From Georgenia muralis (GTDB lineage: Bacteria > Actinomycetota > Actinomycetes > Actinomycetales > Actinomycetaceae): a DNA stretch of 64,000 nt. The stretch is from positions 1,240,001 through 1,304,000 of the forward strand of contig NZ_RKRA01000001.1 of NCBI RefSeq assembly GCF_003814705.1, written 5' to 3'. Position 1 is the stretch's first letter, and each line of letters starts with the position of its first letter. Below, one piece after another: positions 26,608-34,606 of the stretch. The position numbers were made by a program, and so were the translations under genes. The notes under the pieces are model-generated. The model made no database searches. It was given only the letters and a program-made list of their open reading frames with translations, and was not told the origin of the DNA.

Positions 26608-27717
26608 ATGGCGACCGACCAGAAGAGCCGTCCGCACGAGGACCACCCGGCCAAGCCGGACTCACCGAGCGACATCCGCAAACCGTCGTGGAAGTACATC
26701 GCCCGCAAGAGCGCCCGGGAGTTCGTCAAGGACCAGTCCCCGGACCTGGCCGCGGCGCTGACGTACTACGCGGTGCTCTCGATCTTCCCGGGCCTCATCG
26801 CCCTGGTGTCGATCCTGGGCCTCGTCGGCCGGGCGGAGTCGACCACCAACCAGCTCATCGACATCATGGGTTCCTTCGTGCCGGCCGACGTCGGCACCCA
26901 GATCGAGCCCATCGTCGAGAACCTCACCTCGAACCAGGGGGCGGGCCTCGGTCTCGTCATCGGCCTGCTCACCGCGCTCTGGACGGCCTCGAACTACGTC
27001 AACGCCTTCTCCCGGGCGACCAACCGCATCTACGAGGTCGAGGAGGGCCGGCCCTTCTGGAAGCTCCGCCCGATCATGTACGCCCTCACCGCCGTCCTCC
27101 TCGTGCTCGTCGCCGTCGTCGCGCTGCTCCTCGTCGTCTCCGGACCCATCGCCGAGGGCATCGGGGAGGCGATCGGCCTGGGGTCTGCCGCGCTCACCGT
27201 CTGGAACATCGCCAAGTGGCCGCTGCTGCTCCTCGCCGTCATCGTCATCGTGGCGCTGCTCTACTACTTCACGCCCAACGTCAAGCAGCCGAAGTTCCGT
27301 TGGATCAGCATCGGCGCCGTCATCGCGATCGTCGTCGGGCTCGTCGCCTCCGTCGCCTTCGGCCTCTACGTGGCCAACTTCGGCAAGTACGACGCCACGT
27401 ACGGCGCCCTCGCGGGCGTGATCATCTTCCTGCTGTGGCTCTGGATCATGAACCTCGCCCTGCTCTTCGGCGCCGAGGTCGACGCCGAGCTCGAGCGCGG
27501 CCGTCAGCTCCAGGCCGGCATCCCCGCCGAGGAGGAGATCCAGCTCCCCGTGCGGGACGACGCGGCGATCAAGAAGAAGGCCGCGAAGGAGCGCGAGGAC
27601 CTCGAGCGGGCCCGCGCCCTTCGTGAGTCCGCCGGCCGGACCGACGGCCAGAACACCGACGACGGCGACCACGGCCACCGGACCGACGACGAGCGGGCGG
27701 GGACGCACCGCCGGTAG
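26608..27717 (+). CDS. YihY/BrkB family integral membrane protein
   Basis: A 369-residue protein from an ATG preceded by GGCAGGAGAGACC. Six predicted membrane helices carry the YihY signature: DLAAALTYYAVLSIFPGLIA at about residue 49, YEVEEGRPFWKLRPIMYALT in the middle, and AGVIIFLLWLWIMNLALLFG near the end, followed by the conserved GAEVDAELERGR. The function of the family is unsettled (formerly misnamed RNase BN). The charged, lysine- and aspartate-rich C-tail (about 75 residues) is lineage-specific, and its last codons are duplicated in the tandem repeat downstream. Confidence 0.9.
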   Translation: MATDQKSRPHEDHPAKPDSPSDIRKPSWKYIARKSAREFVKDQSPDLAAALTYYAVLSIFPGLIALVSILGLVGRAESTTNQLIDIMGSFVPADVGTQIEPIVENLTSNQGAGLGLVIGLLTALWTASNYVNAFSRATNRIYEVEEGRPFWKLRPIMYALTAVLLVLVAVVALLLVVSGPIAEGIGEAIGLGSAALTVWNIAKWPLLLLAVIVIVALLYYFTPNVKQPKFRWISIGAVIAIVVGLVASVAFGLYVANFGKYDATYGALAGVIIFLLWLWIMNLALLFGAEVDAELERGRQLQAGIPAEEEIQLPVRDDAAIKKKAAKEREDLERARALRESAGRTDGQNTDDGDHGHRTDDERAGTHRR

Positions 27718-27891
27718 CCGTCGGGGCGCCCGTCTGACAGAGCCGGGCCGTCCGACGACGAGCGGCCCGGGTCCACTGCGGGACGGGCCGACGACGAGCG
27801 AGCGGGGACGCACCGCCGGTAGCCGTCGGGCGGCCGTCTGACAGAACCAGGCCGTCCGACGACGAGCGGCCCGGGTCCACTGCGGGACGGG
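27683..27891. repeat. 105-bp tandem duplication covering the YihY stop and terminator
   Basis: Copy 1 (27683-27787) starts inside the YihY coding sequence and spans its last 12 codons, stop and terminator; copy 2 (27788-27891) follows directly, one base shorter. They differ at only a few positions (such as one G/A in the first 15 bases and a small rearrangement at tcggggcgcc / tcgggcggcc). The ghost copy of the C-terminal codons ending HRR-stop is not attached to a gene. Confidence 0.85.
27763..27790. terminator. Terminator hairpin, copy 1
   Basis: CGGCCCG(gg)TCC pairs with GGA-CGGGCCG around ACTGC. It sits between the convergent YihY and sugar dehydrogenase genes. Confidence 0.6.
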
Positions 27892-27894
27892 CCG
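27867..27894. terminator. Terminator hairpin, copy 2
   Basis: Identical hairpin in the second copy of the 105-bp repeat, nine bases from the stop of the sugar dehydrogenase gene on the other strand, so it can serve that gene as well. Confidence 0.6.
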
Positions 27895-27902
27895 GCGGTG
27901 GC

Positions 27903-29144
27903 TCAGGGCAGGTCGGCGGGGTCGAGCCGGACCAGCCGGTCGTCGTCCGGCGCCGGCTCGCCGCGGAACGTGTTCGACGTCAGCAACCACAGCCGGCCGT
28001 CCTCGTCCGCCACGACGGTGCGCATCCGCCCGTACTCGCCCTCGAGCAGCCGCTGGGGCTCGCCGACCGCATCGCCGCCGCCGTCGAGCGGGACCCGCCA
28101 CAGCGACTCCCCGCGCAACGCGGCGAGCCAGACGGCGCCGTCGGCCACGGCGATGCCGCTGGGTGAGGCGTCCGCCGTCGGCCACTGCACGAGCGGGTCG
28201 GTGAAGTCCGCCTGCCCGCCGACCCCCTCGACGGTGGGCCACCCGTAGTTCTCACCCCTGATGATGAGGTTGAGCTCGTCCCACGTGTTCTGCCCGAACT
28301 CGGAGGCGAAGAGGCGACCGTCGGGCGCCCAGGCCAGGCCCTGGACGTTGCGGTGCCCGAGGGTCCACACCGGCGAGCCGGGGTCGGGGTTGTCGGGCGG
28401 GACGCGGCCGTCGCCGTCGACCCGCAGGATCTTCCCGCCGAGCGATGCCGGGTCCTGGGCGTGGCGGGCCTGACCGGCGTCCCCGGTGGTGACGTAGAGG
28501 TAGCCGTCGGGGCCGAAGGCGAGCCGCCCGCCGTTGTGGTTCTGCCCGCGCGGGATCCCCTCGAGGATCACCCGGTCCTCGACCAGGGCGTCGCCCTCCA
28601 GGCGCATCCGGAGCACCCTGTTGTCCCGCTGGGTGGTGAGGTAGAGGTAGACGAGCGGGTCCGCGTCACCGTCACCCGGCGCGACGGCGACACCGAGGAG
28701 CCCGCCCTCGCCCCCGGGGAAGACACCGGGCACCTCACCCAGGGAGACCGGCTCAGCCCCCTCGCGCACGCGCAGCACCTCGCCCCGGTCGCGCAGCGTG
28801 ACCAGCGCCGAGCCGTCCGGGAGCAGCGCGAGCCCCCACGGCACGTGCAGGCCGCTCGCGAGGACGACGGGCCCGTCCGGCGCGTCGTCGCTCGTGGCGG
28901 TGGGCACCTCGGGGGAGGGGCCCGCGCCCTGCTCCGCCGTGGTCTCGCCGGTCCCCGGCGTCGCCGCGCTCGTCGTCGCCGGGCCGGCGGTGCCGGGACC
29001 GGAGGGGGCGCACGCGCCGAGCGCCAGCGCCGGCACGAGGAGCCAGACGGCCCGGCGCGGGGAGGACGGCCGCACGCGCGCCGCGCTCGTCCCCGCGGAC
29101 GTGTCCCGCACCGGTGTCACCGCTGCGCGTCGCACCTGCCTCAC
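27903..29144 (-). CDS. PQQ-dependent sugar dehydrogenase-like lipoprotein (GSDH / Hedgehog-interacting fold)
   Basis: A 413-residue protein. A signal peptide with lipobox LALGAC (Cys about 44) predicts membrane anchoring after Lgt/Lsp processing. The mature part is the six-bladed propeller of soluble aldose dehydrogenases: LASGLHVPWGLALLPDGSAL, GVFPGGEGGLLGVAVAPGDG, IPRGQNHNGGRLAFGPDGYL and TLGHRNVQGLAWAPDGRLFA, which include the catalytic-His (QNHNGG) and PQQ-binding segments. It would oxidise sugars outside the membrane. The GTG start overlaps the stop of the 43-codon gene upstream (GTGA). Confidence 0.88.
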   Translation of the reverse strand: MRQVRRAAVTPVRDTSAGTSAARVRPSSPRRAVWLLVPALALGACAPSGPGTAGPATTSAATPGTGETTAEQGAGPSPEVPTATSDDAPDGPVVLASGLHVPWGLALLPDGSALVTLRDRGEVLRVREGAEPVSLGEVPGVFPGGEGGLLGVAVAPGDGDADPLVYLYLTTQRDNRVLRMRLEGDALVEDRVILEGIPRGQNHNGGRLAFGPDGYLYVTTGDAGQARHAQDPASLGGKILRVDGDGRVPPDNPDPGSPVWTLGHRNVQGLAWAPDGRLFASEFGQNTWDELNLIIRGENYGWPTVEGVGGQADFTDPLVQWPTADASPSGIAVADGAVWLAALRGESLWRVPLDGGGDAVGEPQRLLEGEYGRMRTVVADEDGRLWLLTSNTFRGEPAPDDDRLVRLDPADLP

Positions 29145-29272
29145 CCGTGCGGGTCCGGCTCGGCGCGCAGCAGGTCGGCCGCCTCCTCCTCGGGGCGCGG
29201 GGGGATGGTCTCGTCCTCCTCGAGGAGGACGGGCTCGTCGTAACGGGGGTCGTGACCCGGCTGCTCGCTCAT
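29141..29272 (-). CDS. Small acidic protein of 43 residues, coupled to the sugar dehydrogenase
   Basis: MSEQPGHDPRYDEPVLLEED continues with an acidic, proline-containing tail to PDPHG. The ATG at 29272 has a good RBS (TGGAGGCCACG), and the stop overlaps the GTG of the dehydrogenase by 4 bp, which argues that it is real and sets up translational coupling. No known family was recognised. About 60 bp separate it from the divergent alcohol dehydrogenase gene. Confidence 0.6.
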   Translation of the reverse strand: MSEQPGHDPRYDEPVLLEEDETIPPRPEEEAADLLRAEPDPHG

Positions 29273-29335
29273 CGTGGCCTCCAGTGACGGTGGGGCCCAG
29301 CGTATCCCCGGCCTCCTCGCGCGTACGATCGCGAG

Positions 29336-30382
29336 GTGCTCGCGACCACCATCCACGCCCCCTTCGACATCCGCCTCGAGGACGTCCCGGACCCGCGGAT
29401 CCTCCGCCCCACCGACGCGGTGGTGCGGGTCACCGCCGCCTGCGTGTGCGGGTCGGACCTGTGGCGCTACCGCGGGGTCGTCCCGGTGGCCGACCCCTCG
29501 CGCATCGGCCACGAGTTCGTCGGGGTCGTCGAGGAGGTCGGGGCAGAGGTCGGCACTGTCCGCCCGGGCGACTTCGTCGTCGCGCCGTTCGCGTACAGCT
29601 GCGGGGTGTGCGCGAGCTGCCGCCACGGCGTCCAGACCTCGTGCGTCGTCGGTGGCTACTGGGCCGGCCCGGACCGCGAGGGGAACATGGTCGACGGCGG
29701 CCAGGGCGAGGCGGTCCGGGTGCCCCTCGCCGACGGCACGCTCGTCGCCCTCCCCGAGGCGCCCTCGGAGGACCTCCTGCCGTCCGTCCTCACCCTCACC
29801 GACGTCATGGGCACCGGTCACCACGCCGCGGTGCGCGGCGGCGTCCACCCGGGATCGACGGTGGCCGTCGTGGGCGACGGCGCCGTCGGGCTCTGCGCCG
29901 TCGTCGCCGCCCGCCGCCTCGGGGCGGAACGCGTGGTCTCCTTCTCCCGGCACCCGGACCGCCAGGCCCTGGCGCGGCGCTTCGGGGCCGACGACGTCAT
30001 CGCCGCCCGCGGGGACGAGGGCGTCGCCGAGCTGCGCGACCTGCTCGGCGGAGGTGCCGACGTCGTCCTCGAGGCCGTCGGCAACCTCGACGCCATGGAG
30101 CAGGCGATCGCGGCGACCCGGCCCGGCGGCACGGTCGGCTACGTCGGGGTGCCGAACGGGATCCCGCACCTCTCCCTGCGTCCGCTGTTCGGGAACAACA
30201 TCACCCTCGCCGGTGGCGTCGCCCCCGTGCGGGCGTATCTCGACGAGCTCCTGCCGGAGGTGCTGGGCGGCTCGATCGAGCCGGGCCTCGTCTTCGACCT
30301 CAGCCTGCCGCTGGCCGAGGTCACCCGGGCGTACGAGGCGATGGACCGCCGTGAGGCGGTCAAGGTCATGCTCCGCCCGTGA
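29336..30382 (+). CDS. Zinc-dependent medium-chain alcohol dehydrogenase
   Basis: A 348-residue MDR enzyme with a GTG start. Catalytic-zinc ligands lie in AACVCGSDLWRYRG (Cys about 38) and RIGHEFVGVVEE (His and Glu). The structural-zinc lobe is shortened: CGVCASCRHGVQTSC keeps four cysteines. The NAD(P) fold contains VAVVGDGAVGLCAVVAARRL. The family oxidises alcohols or reduces aldehydes; the substrate is unknown. The next gene starts within its stop codon (GTGA). Confidence 0.9.
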   Translation: MLATTIHAPFDIRLEDVPDPRILRPTDAVVRVTAACVCGSDLWRYRGVVPVADPSRIGHEFVGVVEEVGAEVGTVRPGDFVVAPFAYSCGVCASCRHGVQTSCVVGGYWAGPDREGNMVDGGQGEAVRVPLADGTLVALPEAPSEDLLPSVLTLTDVMGTGHHAAVRGGVHPGSTVAVVGDGAVGLCAVVAARRLGAERVVSFSRHPDRQALARRFGADDVIAARGDEGVAELRDLLGGGADVVLEAVGNLDAMEQAIAATRPGGTVGYVGVPNGIPHLSLRPLFGNNITLAGGVAPVRAYLDELLPEVLGGSIEPGLVFDLSLPLAEVTRAYEAMDRREAVKVMLRP

Positions 30383-30765
30383 GCCACGGCTCCCCCGGCG
30401 TCCCGGCCGACCCGCGCACGCCCGAGGAGTTCTTCGCCGGCTCGGCGACCGGCCAGGCGATCCACGACGCCGTGGCCGCCGTCGTCGCGGGGCTGGGCCC
30501 GCACGAGGTGCGGGTCTCCCGCAGCCAGGTGGCGTTCCGCCGTCGCCGCGGCTTCGCGTACCTCTGGCGGCCCGAGCGGTACCTGCGCTCCGACGTGCCG
30601 GCGGTCCTGTCGGTGGCTCTCCCCGAGCCGTGGGACTCCCCGCGGTTCAAGGAGTCGGTCCGGCTGGCGCACCTGTGGATGCACCACCTCGAGGTGCTCT
30701 CCGCGGCCGAGATCGACGACGAGGTGCGTGGCTGGCTGCGCGCCGCGTACGACGCCGCGGGCTGA
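30379..30765 (+). CDS. DUF5655 domain protein
   Basis: A 128-residue protein. EEFFAGSATGQAIHDAVAAV, then GPHEVRVSRSQVAFRRRRGF and AYLWRPERYLRSDVPAVLSV, closely follow the DUF5655 pattern, a small domain of unknown function often linked to metabolic or repair genes. The GTG start overlaps the alcohol dehydrogenase stop by 4 bp, so the pair is co-translated. Confidence 0.75.
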   Translation: MSHGSPGVPADPRTPEEFFAGSATGQAIHDAVAAVVAGLGPHEVRVSRSQVAFRRRRGFAYLWRPERYLRSDVPAVLSVALPEPWDSPRFKESVRLAHLWMHHLEVLSAAEIDDEVRGWLRAAYDAAG

Positions 30766-30794
30766 GCCGGGTCCCGCGCCGGATCAATGAGCTT

Positions 30795-30869
30795 GACCGG
30801 ACACCGAGCCGCTCCCCGGCGAGCTGGACCGGACACCGAACCGCCCCCGCGGGCCGGACCGGACACCGA
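30795..30869. repeat. Three spaced copies of gaccggacaccga
   Basis: The 13-mer gaccggacaccga occurs at 30795-30807, 30827-30839 and 30857-30869, about 31 bp apart, between convergent genes. Read on the minus strand the leftmost unit continues as TCGGTGTCCGGTCAAGCTC, which resembles terminal sequences of IS481-type insertion sequences (from memory), but no transposase is present. Confidence 0.6.
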
Positions 30870-30884
30870 GGCGCACCGCAGCCG

Positions 30885-31724
30885 CTACCGGCTGCGGCGG
30901 TGGACGTTCTTGACGACGTCGCGGACGACCACGGTCGCGGTGTCGAGGGCCTGCTCGAGCGTCTCGGTACCGGTGCCGAGCTCGGCGAGGACGCCGTGGC
31001 AGCGCGCCGAGAACCCCTCGGGGGCGCCGGGCAGCCGGTCCGCCGCGGTGATGGCGCCCTTCTCGTTGACCAGCCACCGGCCGGCGTGGCCGTGGATGGC
31101 GTGCGCGCAGAGGAGGAACGCCCGGAAGAGACAGCCCGCCACGTAGGTGGTGTCCCGCCGCGCCACGGCCTTGTGGGCGACGTCGACGAGGAAGCTCGCC
31201 TCCCACAGCCCCTCGCGCAGGGCGACGGCGAGGGCCGGCGGGTACTCCGCGAGCTCGGCCTTCAGCGCGCTGAGCTCGCCTGTGGGGTCGGCGAGCACGA
31301 CGCCGAGCGCCACCTCCCCCGCGTAGGCGAAGTCGGGGACACCCAGGGGATGGCCGGCCTGGGTGTGGAAGGCGTACCGGCCCCCGCGCGCGTCCGACCA
31401 GGCCCGGCGCACCCGGTCGAGGTCACGGTAGATGAGGTCCACGGCGCCGCCGGCGAGGCGGAGCCACGCGCCGCCGTCGACCCACGGCCCCCACTCGCCG
31501 GGCCGGCTGACCGTCGCCCCGGCGCCGGCCACCTCGCGGACGACCGCTCCCAGCGCAGCCACGTCGAGGGGGGCGCGGTAGTACAGCCCCAGATCGACGT
31601 CGGAGCCCGGCAGCTGCTCGTCGCGCGCATGACTGCCCCCGAGCATCACCCCGACCACACCGCCGACGCCGGCGACGCGCGCGGCGAGCCCGGTGATCAG
31701 CTCGTCCAGCTCGGGCTCGCCCAC
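30885..31724 (-). CDS. Nucleotidyltransferase domain protein (aminoglycoside-adenylyltransferase-like fold)
   Basis: About 279 residues from a GTG at 31724, chosen because CGGGAGGATCGAGCAC precedes it. The catalytic motif is intact: MLGGSHARDEQLPGSDVDLG, a GSxxR...SDxDL nucleotidyltransferase signature. The C-terminal half is helical (ALREGLWEASFLVDVAHKAV, then CLFRAFLLCAHAIHGHAGRW). Proteins like this transfer nucleotides to small molecules or to unknown targets; resistance activity should not be assumed. The long open frame upstream to 33998 is a shadow of the ligase gene. Confidence 0.75.
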   Translation of the reverse strand: MGEPELDELITGLAARVAGVGGVVGVMLGGSHARDEQLPGSDVDLGLYYRAPLDVAALGAVVREVAGAGATVSRPGEWGPWVDGGAWLRLAGGAVDLIYRDLDRVRRAWSDARGGRYAFHTQAGHPLGVPDFAYAGEVALGVVLADPTGELSALKAELAEYPPALAVALREGLWEASFLVDVAHKAVARRDTTYVAGCLFRAFLLCAHAIHGHAGRWLVNEKGAITAADRLPGAPEGFSARCHGVLAELGTGTETLEQALDTATVVVRDVVKNVHRRSR

Positions 31725-31844
31725 GTGCTCGATCCTCCCGCAGCGCGGCGGCCGCGTCGAGACCGTTCGGCGCTCGGGGGGCCACCGCGGTGCGCGGGCC
31801 ACGTCGGGGACCGGTCGCCGGTCCCGTGGCTCTACCGTGGTGGC

Positions 31845-32615
31845 GTGGACCTCGCGCACGACGTGACCGGGACCGGCACCGCCGTCCTCCTCCTGCACGC
31901 CGGTGTCGCCGACCGGCGCATGTGGGACCGCCAGCGCGACGTGCTGGTGGCGGCCGGCCTGCGGGTCGTCCGCGCCGACCTGCCCGGGTTCGGCGGGACC
32001 CCGGCAGCGGCGCAGGACTACGACGAGGCCGCCGAGGTCCTCGGTCTCATGGACGTGGCCGTGGGGCGGGGCACGCGGTTCGCCGTGGTCGGCGCGTCGT
32101 ACGGCGGGTCCGTGGCCCTCGCGCTGGCCGCCCGGTGGCCCGAGCGGGTCGGCGCCCTGGTGCTCCTGTGCCCGGCCGCCGACCTCCTCGAGCCCGGACC
32201 GGACCTCCGGCTGGTGTGGCGGCGTGAGGCCGAGCTGCTCCAGGCCGGGGACGTCGACGGTGCGGTGGCGCTGAACGTGGCCACCTGGCTCGGGCCGGAG
32301 GCCGGCGACGACGCCCGCACCCTCGTCGCGGCGATGCAGCGGCGCGCCTTCGACCTGCAGGCCCTCGTGGGCGCCGAGCCGGTCAAGGTCCCGGTCGACC
32401 TCGCCACCGTCACCGCCGCGACCCTCGTCCTCGCCGGCGGCCGTGACCTGCCCGAGTTCCGCGCCGTCGCCCGGGCGGTGAGCGCCGCCGTCCCCGGCGC
32501 CGAGCTGGTCGAGCTGCCGTGGGCGGGGCACCTGCCCACGCTGGAGCGGCCGGACGAGGCCGCCATGGCCGTCCGGGACTTCCTCATCGACCGGATGGTC
32601 GACGCGTACCGCTGA
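31845..32615 (+). CDS. Alpha/beta hydrolase
   Basis: A 256-residue protein from a GTG at 31845 (VDLAHDVTGTGTAVLLLHAG). The nucleophile elbow is VVGASYGGS with Ser85, the acid is Asp in LAGGRDLPEF, and the catalytic His is in LPWAGHLPTLERPDE. The oxyanion loop HAGVADRRMW fits the family. The substrate (ester, epoxide or other) is unknown. It is immediately followed by the YbdK-type ligase (12 bp gap). Confidence 0.88.
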   Translation: MDLAHDVTGTGTAVLLLHAGVADRRMWDRQRDVLVAAGLRVVRADLPGFGGTPAAAQDYDEAAEVLGLMDVAVGRGTRFAVVGASYGGSVALALAARWPERVGALVLLCPAADLLEPGPDLRLVWRREAELLQAGDVDGAVALNVATWLGPEAGDDARTLVAAMQRRAFDLQALVGAEPVKVPVDLATVTAATLVLAGGRDLPEFRAVARAVSAAVPGAELVELPWAGHLPTLERPDEAAMAVRDFLIDRMVDAYR

Positions 32616-32627
32616 CACACTGGCCTC

Positions 32628-33737
32628 GTGCGCACCGTGGGGGTGGAGGAGGAGCTGCTGCTCGTCGCGCCCGACGGCAGCTCCGCGATGGCAGTCGCCG
32701 CGGAGGCGCTCGACCACGCCGACGCGCTCGGCCTGCGCCGGACCCCCGGCGACGAGCCCGGCGGGGTCATCGAGCACGAGATGACCCGCCAGCAGCTCGA
32801 GGTCGACACCAGGCCCCGGACCGGTCTGGGCGCCCTCGAGGAGGAGGTCCGCGCCCTGCGCACCCGCGCCGCGACCGTGGCCCGGGCGGCCGGGGCCGAG
32901 ATCGCCGCGCTCGCGACGTTCCCACTGGCGGCCGAACCTCTCGCCGTGGCGAAGCCGCGGTACGAGGCCATGGCAGCGCGGTTCGGCGAGACCGCCCGGG
33001 AGTACCTCGCCTGCGGCTGCCACGTGCACGTGGGTGTCGCGGACCGGGAGGAGGCGGTGGGCGTCCTGGACCGGGTCCGCGGCTGGCTGCCCCCGCTGCT
33101 GGCGCTGAGCGCCAACTCGCCCTACTGGCAGGGCCGCGACACCGACTACCACAGCTTCCGGAGCCAGCTCATGGGTCGCTGGCCCTCGGCCGGCCCGCCG
33201 GACCTGTACGGCTCGGCGGCCGCCTACGACGCGGCGGTGACCGCGATGATCGGCTCGGGGGTGCTGCTCGACCCGGGCATGGTCTACTTCGACGTCCGCC
33301 CCTCCCACCGCTACCCGACGCTCGAGATCCGGGCCGCGGACGTGTGCCTCGACCCCGAGGACACGGTGCTCGTCGCGGGCCTGGCGCGCGCCCTGGTCGA
33401 GACCTCCGCGCAGGCGTGGGCACGCCACGAGCCTCCGCCCGCGACCCCGACGGCGTTCCTGCGGCTGCAGAGCTGGCAGGCCGCCCGCGACGGGCTCTCG
33501 GCAGACCTCGTCGACCCGCGCACCGGCCGGCCGGCCCCGGCCGCCGAGGTGCTCGCCGCGCTCGCCGCCCACGTGGCCCCGGCCCTGGAGGCGAGCGGGG
33601 ACGCGCACCTGGTGCACCGCGGGCTCGACCGGGTGCTCGGCCGTGGGTCCGGGGCCACCCGCCAGCGCGAGGTCTTCGCCCGGACCGGGTCCCTGGCCCA
33701 CGTCGTCCGCGACGCGGTGGCGGTCACGACCGACTGA
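32628..33737 (+). CDS. YbdK-type carboxylate-amine ligase (glutamate-cysteine ligase 2 family)
   Basis: A 369-residue protein with a GTG start (VRTVGVEEELLLVAPDGSSA). The opening GVEEE, IEHEMTRQQLEVDTRPR, CGCHVHVGVADREEAV and YPTLEIRAADVCLDPEDTV are hallmarks of the GCS2 family. These enzymes join an amine to glutamate-type carboxylates with ATP; actinobacterial copies have been linked to weak glutamate-cysteine ligase activity, while mycothiol is usually the main thiol. The next 240 bp hold no gene and contain a GC-rich hairpin region near 33776-33800. Confidence 0.85.
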   Translation: MRTVGVEEELLLVAPDGSSAMAVAAEALDHADALGLRRTPGDEPGGVIEHEMTRQQLEVDTRPRTGLGALEEEVRALRTRAATVARAAGAEIAALATFPLAAEPLAVAKPRYEAMAARFGETAREYLACGCHVHVGVADREEAVGVLDRVRGWLPPLLALSANSPYWQGRDTDYHSFRSQLMGRWPSAGPPDLYGSAAAYDAAVTAMIGSGVLLDPGMVYFDVRPSHRYPTLEIRAADVCLDPEDTVLVAGLARALVETSAQAWARHEPPPATPTAFLRLQSWQAARDGLSADLVDPRTGRPAPAAEVLAALAAHVAPALEASGDAHLVHRGLDRVLGRGSGATRQREVFARTGSLAHVVRDAVAVTTD

Positions 33738-33976
33738 GAACGCGCCCGGAGCGGGCACGCGCACCGAGGGTGTGACCGGGCCCGGCGGCCCGCGGGCCGT
33801 GCGCCTCACGGACGCGGGTCCCGGCACGGAGCAAGATGTGGCCAGGTGGCGACACAGGAGGGCGAGGGCACCGTCGCGGCAGCGTCGTCGCGCGAGGGTG
33901 CCGCACGAGACCTGGGGCGGGCAGTGCCGGCAGACCGCCACCGGGACGGTTCGGCCGGCGGAGCGAGGGAGCGCAC

Positions 33977-34447
33977 GTGGACGAGCGGGACGAGGCATGG
34001 TTCGACGCGCTGTTCCATGCCCACGCCGCGGCCGTCTACCGCTACCTCTACCGGCGCGCCCCCCGCGACGCCGAGGACCTCGCCGCCGAGGTCATGACGG
34101 TGGCCTGGCGCCGCCGGGCCGACGTGCCCGAGGGCGCGGAGCTGCCCTGGCTCTACCGCACCGCGGGCTTCATCCTGGCGAACCACCGGCGCAAGCACAC
34201 GGCGGTGCCGATCGCCGACGCCTCGGGCGAGGTCGACGACGGCGACCCCGCGGACGTCGTCGTCGCCGACGACGAGGTGCGCGCCGCCCTGGCGACGCTG
34301 AGCCCGCGCGACCGCCGCATCCTGCTGCTCCACGCGTGGGAGGGCGTCGGCGGCGAGGAGCTCGCCGCCGTGCTCGGCATCTCCCGGGGCGGCGCGGACG
34401 CGGCGCTGTCCCGGGCGCGCGCACGCCTCGCCGCGGCCTGGGCGTGA
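33977..34447 (+). CDS. ECF-type RNA polymerase sigma factor
   Basis: A 156-residue protein with a GTG start after GAGGGAGCGCAC. Region 2 is DALFHAHAAAVYRYLYRRAP, then AEDLAAEVMTVAWRRR; region 4 is LSPRDRRILLLHAWEGVGGE, then LAAVLGISRGGADAALSRAR. The sigma factor would direct a small regulon, probably including the membrane protein 160 bp downstream. Its stop lies in the first of two 24-bp direct repeats. Confidence 0.88.
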   Translation: MDERDEAWFDALFHAHAAAVYRYLYRRAPRDAEDLAAEVMTVAWRRRADVPEGAELPWLYRTAGFILANHRRKHTAVPIADASGEVDDGDPADVVVADDEVRAALATLSPRDRRILLLHAWEGVGGEELAAVLGISRGGADAALSRARARLAAAWA

Positions 34448-34488
34448 GGGCATCTACGCATCGTCTCGTGAGGGAATCTGCGCATCGT
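34444..34488 (+). repeat. 24-bp direct repeat at the sigma factor stop
   Basis: gtgaggg(c/a)atct(a/g)cgcatcgt occurs at 34444-34464 and 34468-34488, with a third partial copy (gtgaggac) starting at 34489. The first copy contains the stop codon. Confidence 0.65.
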
Positions 34489-34606
34489 GTGAGGACGACG
34501 TGCGGGACCGGTGAGGTCGCCGCGCAAGATCCCTCCTCGTCGGCACACATGCCGTGGTGACAGACCGTTTCCGCGGACGACCCGCGGCGGGTCCGAGGAG
34601 GTAGTC

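Noticed and set aside
33738-33976. Possible extended N-terminus of the ECF sigma factor
   Set aside because: The extension has no conserved residues, while the GTG at 33977 has a good RBS and gives the normal family length.
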